Assembly: GCA_964551305.1 (NCBI GenBank)
Contig: CAZKBT010000007.1
Span: 3,727 to 67,726 of the forward strand
Reading direction: 5' to 3'
Length of the DNA stretch: 64,000 bases
From: JBAZDC01 sp041654595
Lineage (GTDB): Bacteria > Pseudomonadota > Gammaproteobacteria > Burkholderiales > Burkholderiaceae_B
The notes beneath the pieces were generated by a model. It saw only the letters and a list, made by a program, of their open reading frames with translations. It was not told where the DNA came from and searched no databases. A program made the position numbers and the translations under genes. Positions 32,519-40,816 of the stretch are shown one piece after another (the first letter of the stretch is position 1; each line of letters opens with the position of its first letter).

Positions 32519-32886
32519 TGACCCAAGATTCCACGTTTCCTCCATCCCAACTGCTTGAGCTGCTCGGGTTCCTTTTTCTGGAAAACAACCGCCCCGACAA
32601 AGCCGCCATTTTGTTCGAGGCCCTGAATGCGCTGGGTCAGGCCGAGCCTCGTCATCTGGCAAGCCTGGCCCTGGCCCTTCTGCGTACCGGTGACTCCTCG
32701 GCCGCGCTCAGGCATTTGGACAGGATCGCGCGCCGAGGGCCCATGGACGCCGCCTTCCATCTCATACGCGCGCAAGCATTGCTTGCCCTGAACCGGGAAG
32801 AAGAAGCCGCCGCCGCCATGCGCGCTTACATCGCGGGCGCGCAGGGCGACACGCCGACGCAACCACAAGAGACCATCAGCCCATGA
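32515..32886 (+). CDS. sctY: SctX chaperone SctY (BscY)
   Basis: A 123-residue TPR protein (LLELLGFLFLENNRPDKAAI, HLASLALALLRTGDSSAALR, FHLIRAQALLALNREEEAAA) of the YscY type, binding SctX and the SctV cytoplasmic ring. ATG 32515 or the adjacent ATG 32518 starts inside the end of sctX; the stop overlaps sctV by 4 nt. Confidence 0.85.
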   Translation: MMTQDSTFPPSQLLELLGFLFLENNRPDKAAILFEALNALGQAEPRHLASLALALLRTGDSSAALRHLDRIARRGPMDAAFHLIRAQALLALNREEEAAAAMRAYIAGAQGDTPTQPQETISP

Positions 32887-34967
32887 GCGCCCTGCTTCGT
32901 GCCGTTACGCTACTGACCAGCCGCAACGACATCGTTCTGGCCGTCCTGATCGTATCCATCATTTTCATGATGATCCTGCCGCTGCCGACGACGCTGGTCG
33001 ACGCGCTGATCGGCGCCAACATGACGATATCGGCCATCTTGTTGATGGTGGCCATGTATCTGCCTTCACCCCTGTCCTTTTCCTCGTTCCCGTCCGTATT
33101 GCTGATCACCACCCTTTTTCGGCTCGGCATATCCATCGCGACCACCCGCCTGATCCTGCTTCAAGGTGATGCGGGCCACATCATTGAAACATTTGGAAAC
33201 TTCGTGGTCGGCGGCAATCTCATCGTGGGGCTGGTCGTTTTCCTGATCCTCACCATCGTCCAGTTCGTGGTCATCACCAAAGGCGCCGAGCGCGTCGCCG
33301 AAGTCGCAGCCCGTTTCTCTCTGGACGCCATGCCCGGCAAGCAGATGTCCATCGACGCCGACCTGCGCGCGGGAACCATCGAGATGGAGGAGGCCAGGCT
33401 GCGGCGCAGCCTGGTCGAAAAAGAAAGCCAGCTGTACGGCGCCATGGACGGCGCCATGAAGTTCGTCAAAGGCGACGCCATAGCGGGGCTGATCATCGTC
33501 GCCGTGAACCTATTGGGCGGCATACTGATCGGGACCATGCAGCGCGGCCTGACCGCCGGCGAAGCGGTGCAGATCTATTCGATCCTGACGATAGGCGATG
33601 GTCTCATCGCGCAGATTCCAGCCCTGTTCATCGCTATCTGCGCCGGCATCATCGTCACCCGGGTCCAGGCCGGCAGCGAGCCTTCCAACGTGGGCAAGGA
33701 CATCGGCGCCCAGGTTCTGGCCCAACCCCGGGCATTGATCATCGCCGCGGCGATAGCGGTGGGCATGGCGCTGATTCCGGGAATGCCGACTGGCATATTC
33801 CTGACGCTTGCCGTGGTAGTGGGCACGATAGGTATCGTCTTGATGCGGGCGAACCAGCAAACCAAGAAAGTCGGCCAACCCGGGCAGGAAAGCGCCGGCG
33901 GCGGGGACGCCTGGCCCGAAACCGGCCAGGCCGACGGCGGCACCGACTTCGCTCCCACGCTGCCGCTGATGCTCGACGTAGCCGCGAACCTGCAAACCTT
34001 CCTGAAAGCCAACGAGCTGAACAACGAGTTGCAGAAGGTGCGGCGCGCCCTTTATTTCGACCTGGGCGTACCCTTTCCCGACATTCGCGCGCGTTTCAAT
34101 AAACGACTCGCCGATGACACTTACCACATCCTGCTGTCGGAGGTTCCCGTGGTGCAGGGCCATCTGAAGCCGGGCCACGTCATTGTGCGCGACACGCCCA
34201 ATAATCTGCGCATTTTGCAGCTTTCGGTCGAAACCGGCGCAAACTTTCTCCCCCAGATACCTTCGTTATGGGTAGCTGACACGGAGATTCCCACGCTGGA
34301 ATCCGCCGGTGTGCCCTATATGGACAGCAACCAGATACTGAGCTGGCATCTGGCGTATGTCATGCAAAAGTATGCGTCCGACTTCATCGGCATCCAGGAA
34401 ACGCGGTCTCTGCTGACCGCCATGGAAACGCATTTTCCCGACTTGAGCAAGGAAGTGCTCCGCGTCATGCCCGCCCAGAAGATCGCGGAAATCCTGCAGC
34501 GCATGGTTTCCGAAGGTATTTCGATACGCAACCTGCGCACGGTCTTGGAAGCGTTGATCGAATGGGGCCAAAAAGAAAAAGACACGGTACTGCTGACGGA
34601 ATACGTCCGTATCGCCCTCAAGCGGCATATCAGCCACAAATATTCCAGCGGCCAGAATCTGCTGCCTGCCTATCTGCTGGCGCCCGTGGTGGAAGACACC
34701 GTACGCAATGCCATTCGCCAAACCTCGGCAGGCAGTTACTTGGCCCTGGATCCGAGCACAGGAAAAACCCTGCTCGAGAATATCAAGAAGGCCGTCGGCC
34801 CCTTGACGCAATCACAAAAGCCCGTTCTACTCACTTCCATGGACATTCGCCGGTACGTGCGCAAGCTGATCGAGCAGGATCTCTATGAATTGCCGGTCCT
34901 GTCCTACCAAGAATTGACCCAGGAAATCAATGTCCAGCCCTTGGCCCGCATTGAACTGCAAGCATGA
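32883..34967 (+). CDS. sctV: T3SS major export gate protein SctV (BcrD)
   Basis: A 694-residue FlhA/LcrD family protein. Seven to eight membrane helices in the first 330 residues include the conserved VVITKGAERVAEVAARFSLD, GKQMSIDADLRAG and LTIGDGLIAQIPALFIAICA blocks; the C-terminal half is the nonameric cytoplasmic ring (EIPTLESAGVPYMDSNQIL, AQKIAEILQRMVSEGISIRN). Coupled on both sides by 4-nt overlaps. Confidence 0.98.
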   Translation: MSALLRAVTLLTSRNDIVLAVLIVSIIFMMILPLPTTLVDALIGANMTISAILLMVAMYLPSPLSFSSFPSVLLITTLFRLGISIATTRLILLQGDAGHIIETFGNFVVGGNLIVGLVVFLILTIVQFVVITKGAERVAEVAARFSLDAMPGKQMSIDADLRAGTIEMEEARLRRSLVEKESQLYGAMDGAMKFVKGDAIAGLIIVAVNLLGGILIGTMQRGLTAGEAVQIYSILTIGDGLIAQIPALFIAICAGIIVTRVQAGSEPSNVGKDIGAQVLAQPRALIIAAAIAVGMALIPGMPTGIFLTLAVVVGTIGIVLMRANQQTKKVGQPGQESAGGGDAWPETGQADGGTDFAPTLPLMLDVAANLQTFLKANELNNELQKVRRALYFDLGVPFPDIRARFNKRLADDTYHILLSEVPVVQGHLKPGHVIVRDTPNNLRILQLSVETGANFLPQIPSLWVADTEIPTLESAGVPYMDSNQILSWHLAYVMQKYASDFIGIQETRSLLTAMETHFPDLSKEVLRVMPAQKIAEILQRMVSEGISIRNLRTVLEALIEWGQKEKDTVLLTEYVRIALKRHISHKYSSGQNLLPAYLLAPVVEDTVRNAIRQTSAGSYLALDPSTGKTLLENIKKAVGPLTQSQKPVLLTSMDIRRYVRKLIEQDLYELPVLSYQELTQEINVQPLARIELQA

Positions 34968-36310
34968 CCGAGGCAGCACATTCAGAATTCGCCGCTCCCG
35001 ACGATGCGCTCGAGCTGCGTATTCTTTCAGGCACGCAGACGGGAGCGCACGCACCCGTCCAACATGGCCAGTGCATCGGTACGACGATGGACTGCGACTT
35101 CATCCTGGCCGCCACACCCACGCCCATCGAAGCCAGCCCGCTGTTTTTGTTCGACGATGCATGGAGCATAGGCCGGGAAAGCGTCCAGGCGGCGCTGAAC
35201 CAGCCCGTGCTCTTCGGCTCCGTCTGGCTGACTATCGCGCGGGCCGGCCAGCCTTGGGTTCAAGCGCCCGACCCGATACCAACACCCACCACGGACAATG
35301 CCGATATGTCGTCCGAACCCGAAAATCAGAATGAATCGCCGGCACCGGACACGCCGCAATCGGAAACCGCTGCGCCGGACGGCATCCTCGCAAAAAATCC
35401 GCCGCCCGACAGAAAGAACCGCGTGATCTACCTGAGCATCCTCGCGTGCCTGCTGGTCGCCATGGCGGCCAGCGCCGCGCTTTTATCGAAACGCTCGGCA
35501 AACGGCACACTCGTCCAGGGAGATGCCGCCGCCGAGCGGGACCTGGCGATCCAGGCTTCGATACGAAAGATCGACGAAGCGCTGGCCTCGCTCGGCGTAT
35601 CGGACAGACTGACCGCGGTCCGACAGGCCAACGGTACCGTTCTGGTCAGCGGCTGGACGCGCACCGCCGAAGAACGCGACAAAGTCGCGCTCGCCATGAC
35701 GCGCATATGGCCCATGCCCGGCTTGGGCATCCAGGTCGAAGACGAGATCGTCCAGCGCATCGACGCCGCGTTGGCCGCTCAGCCGGTCTACTACGACGCC
35801 CACTACATGGATAACGGCAAAGTCCGGATCGAAGGCGTCGCGCTCGACCAGGACCATCTCGATCGCGTCCTGAACATACTGCGCACCCAGTTCCCGGGCC
35901 TGACCGTCGACTCGGCATCCATCATGCTGGCCGACGACGTTCAGAAGCGCTTGCTGGGAAAATTGCTCGCCGCAGGCTTTACCGACGCCAGCCTGGCGTG
36001 GCAGGAAAAAAAGCTGGTCGTGACCGCCACGGTACAGAATAGAGCCCAGTACAGCGCCCTACAGGCGTTGATAGCCGACTTCAACGACACCCACGGACCT
36101 ATTGCCAGACTGTCAGCGTCGGGAAACATCGACAATCGGGATGCGCCTTTCGAGATTCGCACGATCGTAAGCGGCGCGCAGCCGTATATCGTCCTTGCGA
36201 ACGGCCAAAAAATTCTGGTCGGCGGCAGCCATGACGGCTATCGTCTGGAAGCGATCGAACCACGGCGCATCATTCTGCAATCGGACGAGCGTATCGTCAT
36301 CGAGCGTTGA
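34964..36310 (+). CDS. sctD: T3SS inner-membrane ring protein SctD (BscD)
   Basis: A 448-residue YscD/PrgH-type protein: N-terminal FHA-like cytoplasmic domain (ELRILSGTQTGAHAPVQHGQ, SIGRESVQAAL), a Pro/Asn-rich linker, one membrane helix (about 148-168, VIYLSILACLLVAMAASAAL) and periplasmic ring-building domains (TAVRQANGTVLVSGWTRTAE, TVDSASIMLADD). Last gene of the sctXYVD unit. Confidence 0.93.
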   Translation: MTEAAHSEFAAPDDALELRILSGTQTGAHAPVQHGQCIGTTMDCDFILAATPTPIEASPLFLFDDAWSIGRESVQAALNQPVLFGSVWLTIARAGQPWVQAPDPIPTPTTDNADMSSEPENQNESPAPDTPQSETAAPDGILAKNPPPDRKNRVIYLSILACLLVAMAASAALLSKRSANGTLVQGDAAAERDLAIQASIRKIDEALASLGVSDRLTAVRQANGTVLVSGWTRTAEERDKVALAMTRIWPMPGLGIQVEDEIVQRIDAALAAQPVYYDAHYMDNGKVRIEGVALDQDHLDRVLNILRTQFPGLTVDSASIMLADDVQKRLLGKLLAAGFTDASLAWQEKKLVVTATVQNRAQYSALQALIADFNDTHGPIARLSASGNIDNRDAPFEIRTIVSGAQPYIVLANGQKILVGGSHDGYRLEAIEPRRIILQSDERIVIER

Positions 36311-36321
36311 TCCAGGCCAAG

Positions 36322-36387
36322 GGAACTATCGTGACGCACTTGCCACCAATACTTAACTACCGTAGCATTGACCATATGAGTATGGTC
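36322..36387 (+). promoter_or_regulatory. Possible promoter and operator-like repeat before the needle genes
   Basis: GGAAC (36322-36326) is followed after 16 nt by CCACCA rather than GTTAC, close to a HrpL-type box but weaker than the other sites. Downstream GACCATA-4 nt-TATGGTC (36370-36387) is a perfect inverted repeat without a U-run. Either could regulate the yscE-like gene and sctF separately from sctD. Confidence 0.35.
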
Positions 36388-36414
36388 CAGCACACTTTAT
36401 AAAGCACTCGTTTC

Positions 36415-36642
36415 ATGCAAGAAGCCATCATCGACCTGGAAGCCCGCTTGGCGGGGCCCGAAGGCGGCGCATTGCGCTCCCAGATTCGGCAGGCTCTTCA
36501 CACTGCAGAGTCCCGGCTTCGGGCGAATGTAAAACAGGGGCTGTCCCCTGCGGATTTTCAGGTCAGCACGGCATTGGCCGACGCGTTCCTGGCTGCGCAG
36601 GAAATATTGGACAGGCATTCCTCATCGGGCAAGACTTCGTAA
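36415..36642 (+). CDS. YscE-like needle chaperone (BscE)
   Basis: A 75-residue helical protein (LEARLAGPEGGALRSQIRQA, then FQVSTALADAFLAAQEILDR) matching YscE/SsaE-type needle chaperones in size, helical hairpin layout and position directly before the needle gene. It would keep SctF monomeric in the cytoplasm. Family conservation is low. Confidence 0.7.
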   Translation: MQEAIIDLEARLAGPEGGALRSQIRQALHTAESRLRANVKQGLSPADFQVSTALADAFLAAQEILDRHSSSGKTS

Positions 36643-36667
36643 ACCGGTTCTAAATCAGGAGATCATC

Positions 36668-36934
36668 ATGGCGGAAATCACCCCAGTCGGCTCAGGTGGA
36701 ATGAGTCTCAGCTATCTCAACGAGACTGTATACCAGGGAATGCGCGCTTATGAGGTCAAGCTGCGCGAAACTTTGGCGAGAATCGGCAATAATCCCGACG
36801 GCTCCGTCTCTCAGACGGACCTGCTGATGATGCAGCAGGAAGTCCAGCAATGGACGATGATGGTCGATGTTCAGAGCACGATCACCAAGCAAATCTCGGA
36901 CTCGCTGAAAAGCGTCATCCAGAAATCCGCCTGA
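36668..36934 (+). CDS. sctF: T3SS needle subunit SctF (BscF)
   Basis: An 88-residue YscF/PrgI family protein: helix one (LNETVYQGMRAYEVKLRETL), the conserved NPDGSVSQTDLLMMQQEVQQ turn and the C-terminal polymerisation helix ending SLKSVIQKSA. AGGAG upstream. 25 nt after the chaperone gene, last gene before a double terminator. Confidence 0.95.
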   Translation: MAEITPVGSGGMSLSYLNETVYQGMRAYEVKLRETLARIGNNPDGSVSQTDLLMMQQEVQQWTMMVDVQSTITKQISDSLKSVIQKSA

Positions 36935-36951
36935 CGCCCCCATCCCGCTGC

Positions 36952-37009
36952 GGCGGCGCGCCAGCGCGCGCCGCCGGCGGTCCGACATCGATCTGTCGGG
37001 CCGCCTTTT
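36952..37009 (+). terminator. Double hairpin terminator after sctF
   Basis: First stem GGCGGCGCGC / GCGCGCCGCC (36952-36975, 4-nt loop); second stem 36976-37005 (GGCGGTCCGACA with TGTCGGGCCGCC, one G-U pair) followed by TTTT. It separates sctF from the convergent effector gene ending at 37018. Confidence 0.8.
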
Positions 37010-37017
37010 CAACGCGC

Positions 37018-38454
37018 TTACGCCAGCGCGAGATGCACTTCCGCACCGCGCCGTTCGATACCCAGATGATCGGATTGCCAGCCCAAGCGGCTGCAGGCTA
37101 TCTGAATGTTCATTTCGAGCTCTTCCGCCATCCGGCCGAGCTCCGAGCGATCCGTCTTGTCGTCATGCGGCTGTTCCGCCCAAGCTTTTACATCCACGAC
37201 GAAGCTCATGATGAACGGCAGGCCCGTATGCTTGGCCTGCTCCTTCATGGCGGATTGAGATTTGGCCAGTAAAGGCACGTCCGCTCCCAGCGCACGAGCA
37301 CGCTTGGCCAGCTCGATAAACGGCTCGTAAACGGGTTTCTTGAGCATCCCCTTGTGCGCGTGTTCCTGGCGCACGGATTCCGTCGCCGATTCGCTGGGGC
37401 CGCTTCGGGTCTGCAAAAAGTTGAACATGTGTCCGATATTGCGTCCCACAGCGCTGATGAAACGTCCGGCCTTCACATCGGTTTCATGCGGCTCCGTTGC
37501 GCCGAACAAAGACGGGCAACCCACGCTCTCGAATTTCACGTACGTTTCGCCGTTGGTCAGCCGGTCAAACAGGATGCACCCGCCCTTGCCGGGGAAACGG
37601 CTGCTGTAATCCTCGATTCCCATCTGGGCTGGTTTGCCCGACAACGAAAACAGTCCGAACAACTTATACCGATCTTGCGTGGCGCTTCGCTCAGTTATAT
37701 GAGTCGACATGCGCGTGGAGCTCGTCGGGGCTTGGCTCAGGAAAGTATAAAGCTTATGGTCGGGATCCTTGAGGATAAATCCGCCGCTCGACGCCACGGA
37801 ACCCTCGACTCCGTCGGGCCGCGTCTCATCCCGCTGCGCCGCCATCGCCATCATGTACCAGGAAAGCGCCCTGCTGGTGTATATGCCGCTCTTGACTGTA
37901 AAGTCGCCGTTCTCGGAAGGCACCTTGAGCGCACCCTCCCTCTTAAGTGTCTCCACGTCGGTCGTTTTCAAGGCCGATGACAGCCGCTCTCCCACGGCAA
38001 CCAGCTCCCGGATTTCTTCGCGTCCAAGCGGGCTGCCGTTCTTCTGCGCATGGTCCTGCAATCGGGAGAGCACCGCACCGTCCATCGCCAGGCTGTTCCC
38101 ATCGCGGGGCACGCCCAGGGCACTTATCATATCGGCATTGCTCAGCCTGAATGCCGCCTCAACACGCGCCTCACGCGCCGTCGACGAGAATATGCCCGTC
38201 AAGGCGTTGGCAAGACGACCGAATACATGAGAAGCCTTGGACCAGAACCCGCCGACGCTCCCGGCGCCCTGAATCACCTGGTTTCGTTGCGTACCATCGC
38301 CGGCCCTTACCTGCTTGTCCTCAAACATGGGGGAAACGCCGCGACTGCGCGGTTCGATCGATGCGCGATGATTGGAGGAATCTTGCGGCTCAGCCGGCAC
38401 GCTATCCATCGTTCCATGGCCTTTTACCACTGTATCCGTCATTGTCAGCTTCAT
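37018..38454 (-). CDS. Putative T3SS effector (478 aa) related to the 825-residue protein
   Basis: No named family recognised. Residues 1-65 are polar with many Ser/Pro/Gln, as in secretion leaders; about 70-175 are helical; residues about 190-310 (TSRALSWYMMAMA, LKDPDHKLYTFLSQAPTSST, GIEDYSSRFPGKGG) align with residues 620-735 of the product of 7895-10372; the C-terminal part is charged and helical. ATG 38454 has AAGGAG at 5 nt. The adjacent upstream gene is a CesT-type chaperone paralogous to the one next to the 825-residue protein, and a candidate BtrS box precedes both. Effector status is inferred from this. Confidence 0.62.
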   Translation of the reverse strand: MKLTMTDTVVKGHGTMDSVPAEPQDSSNHRASIEPRSRGVSPMFEDKQVRAGDGTQRNQVIQGAGSVGGFWSKASHVFGRLANALTGIFSSTAREARVEAAFRLSNADMISALGVPRDGNSLAMDGAVLSRLQDHAQKNGSPLGREEIRELVAVGERLSSALKTTDVETLKREGALKVPSENGDFTVKSGIYTSRALSWYMMAMAAQRDETRPDGVEGSVASSGGFILKDPDHKLYTFLSQAPTSSTRMSTHITERSATQDRYKLFGLFSLSGKPAQMGIEDYSSRFPGKGGCILFDRLTNGETYVKFESVGCPSLFGATEPHETDVKAGRFISAVGRNIGHMFNFLQTRSGPSESATESVRQEHAHKGMLKKPVYEPFIELAKRARALGADVPLLAKSQSAMKEQAKHTGLPFIMSFVVDVKAWAEQPHDDKTDRSELGRMAEELEMNIQIACSRLGWQSDHLGIERRGAEVHLALA

Positions 38455-38467
38455 GGAGGCTCCTTTT

Positions 38468-38917
38468 TCAAGCTTGCAACAAAAACGATTCAGACCCCGA
38501 GTCGGTCCGTTTCCCAGCCAGAACGTCGGCCCAGAAGTCCGCCGTCTCGGCAAACGCCTCGAGAGCGCCGGCCAAGTGGTCGGCCTGCAATCGCTCCAAG
38601 GGCAAGCGTGCCGCCAGCACGACATTCCCGGTATTGCGCTGGAGCCCGAGTACGGCGCCGCCGGTGCCCGCCCAAAGATGGTTCGCCTCCAGCAACAGCC
38701 GGTAAAAGCCGAGCTCTCGGCCTGAAGGCACGCCACCCAACACAGCGAAAAACACGATGTCGCCATCGACGGGATCATTTACGTCATAAGGTTCATAACT
38801 GAAGCCGATGACGCGTTCGCCGATGATCAACTCTTCCGTGGAAAGCAAATCGTCCGCGGATTCGAGACCGACCTCAAACGCCAATTCCGACAGAATCGCC
38901 TTGTAACGTGCCGTCAT
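38468..38917 (-). CDS. CesT-type T3SS chaperone for the 478-residue effector
   Basis: A 149-residue acidic class I chaperone: N-terminal helix MTARYKAILSELAFEVGL, strand GDIVFFAVLGGVP, hallmark LLLEANHLWAGTGGAVLGLQ and C-terminal helix FAETADFWADVLAGK. Clear paralogue of the product of 10392-10817. AAGGAG precedes the ATG; a promoter box lies 49 nt upstream. 13 nt before the effector gene. Confidence 0.83.
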   Translation of the reverse strand: MTARYKAILSELAFEVGLESADDLLSTEELIIGERVIGFSYEPYDVNDPVDGDIVFFAVLGGVPSGRELGFYRLLLEANHLWAGTGGAVLGLQRNTGNVVLAARLPLERLQADHLAGALEAFAETADFWADVLAGKRTDSGSESFLLQA

Positions 38918-38965
38918 ACTTACTCCTTTGAAAAAATTATATGGAGGCTTTTCGATATAGAGTAT

Positions 38966-38991
38966 GTAACGGCCAAGTTGGTTCCGGTTCC
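38966..38991 (-). promoter_or_regulatory. Candidate BtrS promoter of the second chaperone-effector pair
   Basis: Minus strand: GGAAC (38991-38987), 16-nt spacer, GTTAC (38970-38966), then ATAC. A second GGAAC overlaps the spacer. 49 nt before the chaperone ATG. Confidence 0.75.
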
Positions 38992-39023
38992 GAGGTTCGG
39001 AAAAAAATAAATGACGAAAACAG

Positions 39024-39458
39024 TTAAACGATACCTCTCATGTGCGTCATGCGCGGGCCGTCGGGACTATCCTGCGCGCTCTGGAGATGGCGTTCCCATC
39101 GCTCGGCTTCGACGATCAACTTATCCAGCAATTCAAGCACGTCGTGAGCGCGGGCGGAAGACAACTCGACCGCGACCTGGGCGCAAGGATGCCCCTCCGG
39201 CGTTCTCGCCAACACAATGCCGCCCGCAGCCTGCGCATAGTTCGCCCGCAAAAACACGGCATCCGGCGTTGGATGGCCGGATTGCACAGCTATGCGGCAC
39301 GAAATCAACAAGTAACCACGAGGATGGCCCATCAGATGAACGACATGGCGACGATCGAACACAAGCTGACAAAGCCCGTCCTGGTCCGTACAAAGACTTT
39401 CAATCCCAAGCAAGCTTCCAAGCTCTGAGAGCAATATGCTCAATACACGCTCCGACAT
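39024..39458 (-). CDS. CesT-type T3SS chaperone without adjacent cargo
   Basis: A 144-residue protein with the class I layout: N-terminal helix VLSILLSELGSLLGIESL, strand block RRHVVHLMGHPRGYLLISC, helix FLRANYAQAAGGIVLAR and C-terminal helix DVLELLDKLIVEAERWERHL. ATG 39458 has AGGAG at 8 nt. The next gene downstream has its own chaperone and promoter, so the cargo may be encoded elsewhere (a BteA-like effector is one possibility). No promoter box found in 39459-39763 for the minus strand. Confidence 0.7.
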   Translation of the reverse strand: MSERVLSILLSELGSLLGIESLCTDQDGLCQLVFDRRHVVHLMGHPRGYLLISCRIAVQSGHPTPDAVFLRANYAQAAGGIVLARTPEGHPCAQVAVELSSARAHDVLELLDKLIVEAERWERHLQSAQDSPDGPRMTHMRGIV

Positions 39459-39763
39459 CAAGGCTTCTCCTGTACCCACCTATGCGTCAACTATATACCT
39501 TGTTTGAGGATCGCACAGTATTGCTATACGAATAGAAAATCGAATTCGCTTCTATAGCCCAAGGCTTCCTGTGTCAATTTCTATAAGAGCCTGCATCTCG
39601 ATAATATATATTCAGCGCAACCCCCAACCCCGCCCGGCCACCCATCGTGGCACGACGGAAAGCAAACGACGTAAAAAGGATAGTGAATAGGGAACGTTTT
39701 TGACTGCGCGGTTACTAATGCTTAATCTAGAGTATTAGTTTATCCATCCCTGAGAGTCGCAGC
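39459..39763. promoter_or_regulatory. Divergent intergenic region, chaperone / binding-protein operon
   Basis: 305 nt, AT-rich around 39480-39620, no gene. It holds the plus-strand box at 39691-39715 and, just after it, ACTAAT / ATTAGT as a 6-bp inverted repeat with a 14-nt spacer. Nothing else recognised. Confidence 0.5.
39691..39715 (+). promoter_or_regulatory. Candidate BtrS promoter of the binding-protein/btrU operon
   Basis: GGAAC (39691-39695), 15-nt spacer, GTTAC (39711-39715), then TAAT. The first gene starts 48 nt downstream at 39764. Confidence 0.75.
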
Positions 39764-40816
39764 ATGACGAGGCCCAAAACATCCACGTCCGCCATCCGCC
39801 GCCGACTGCTGACCGGCATGCTGTGTGGCGCCGCTTCGATCGGCGCCCCCAGGCTTGCCAAGGCGAACGGGCGAAAGCGCATCTTGATGATTACTTATCG
39901 CGGCCTGACCGATGCCGAGTCGGGCTTTCGCCATTATCTGGCCGCATCCGGATTCACGGGCGAAATTCTATACCGCGACCTGAACCAGAACATCTCCCGC
40001 CTGCCCGCCGTCCTGGACGAGATCGACCGTCTGTCGCCGGATTTGATCTATACGTGGGGCACGCCGATCACCTTGGGCGTGGCGGGCACCTACGACGCTC
40101 CGGACCCATCCGGCAAGCTGCGAGGAATCCCCGTGGTATTCGCCTTGGTCACCTCTCCGCTGGGCGCCAGGATCGTGCCGTCGCTGGAGACGCCGGGCCG
40201 GGCCGTTACCGGCGTCATCCACGTCGTCCCCACCGAGCGCCAGCTGCGCTTCATCTCCACGTATCGCAATTTCGAGAAAATCGGCCTGCTGTACTCTTCC
40301 ACCGAGCGTAATTCGCAAGTCATCGCGCAGGAAATCTCGGGGCTGTGCGCCGTCGACAATAAGATCGCCTTGCACAAGACGTTCAAGCTCGATGCGCAAG
40401 GACGACCCACCAGCGAAGGTATCACGGACATGATCGCCGACCTGCGGGCCGAAGGCGCCGAATGGCTGTACCTGGCGCCCGATACTTACTTGGGCACGGT
40501 CTACGACCGGGTGCTGCCGGCCTGCCTGGCGCAGCGGCTTCCCACCTTCGGCGCGGCCGAGCTGGCCGTGCGCCAATATACCGCCCTGACCGGCATGATC
40601 AGCCGCTATTTCTCCATCGGGCAGCTCGCCGCCGTCAAGGCCCTGCAGATGCTGGAGCAAGGCTCCTCCGCCAACATCCCGATCGAGACGCTGCGGCGCT
40701 TCACCATCGTCCTGAACATCAACACCGCCCATGCGCTGGGCTTCTATCCCCCCTTGGATCTGCTCAGCCATATGGAAATCGTCAGACATACACCTCCGGA
40801 TTATTCCTCGACATGA
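39764..40816 (+). CDS. ABC-type periplasmic substrate-binding protein (ABC_sub_bind family)
   Basis: A 350-residue exported protein. The leader (AIRRRLLTGMLCGAASIGAP, about 35 residues) is Sec- or Tat-like. Family blocks are RILMITYRGLTDAESGFRHY, DLIYTWGTPITLGVAGTY, VVFALVTSPLGARIVPSLE, ATGVIHVVPTE-like VTGVIHVVPTERQ and PTFGAAELAVRQYTALTGM. No transporter genes accompany it; it is coupled by overlaps to GNAT, two membrane sensors and btrU, so it may work as a ligand sensor rather than in uptake. Ligand unknown. Confidence 0.82.
   Translation: MTRPKTSTSAIRRRLLTGMLCGAASIGAPRLAKANGRKRILMITYRGLTDAESGFRHYLAASGFTGEILYRDLNQNISRLPAVLDEIDRLSPDLIYTWGTPITLGVAGTYDAPDPSGKLRGIPVVFALVTSPLGARIVPSLETPGRAVTGVIHVVPTERQLRFISTYRNFEKIGLLYSSTERNSQVIAQEISGLCAVDNKIALHKTFKLDAQGRPTSEGITDMIADLRAEGAEWLYLAPDTYLGTVYDRVLPACLAQRLPTFGAAELAVRQYTALTGMISRYFSIGQLAAVKALQMLEQGSSANIPIETLRRFTIVLNINTAHALGFYPPLDLLSHMEIVRHTPPDYSST

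Noticed and set aside
15389..36934. Whole secretion machinery as a previously undescribed system.
   Set aside because: Gene content and order match the known Ysc-type bsc locus of Bordetella; the novelty lies in effectors, chaperones, duplicated filament genes and regulatory wiring.
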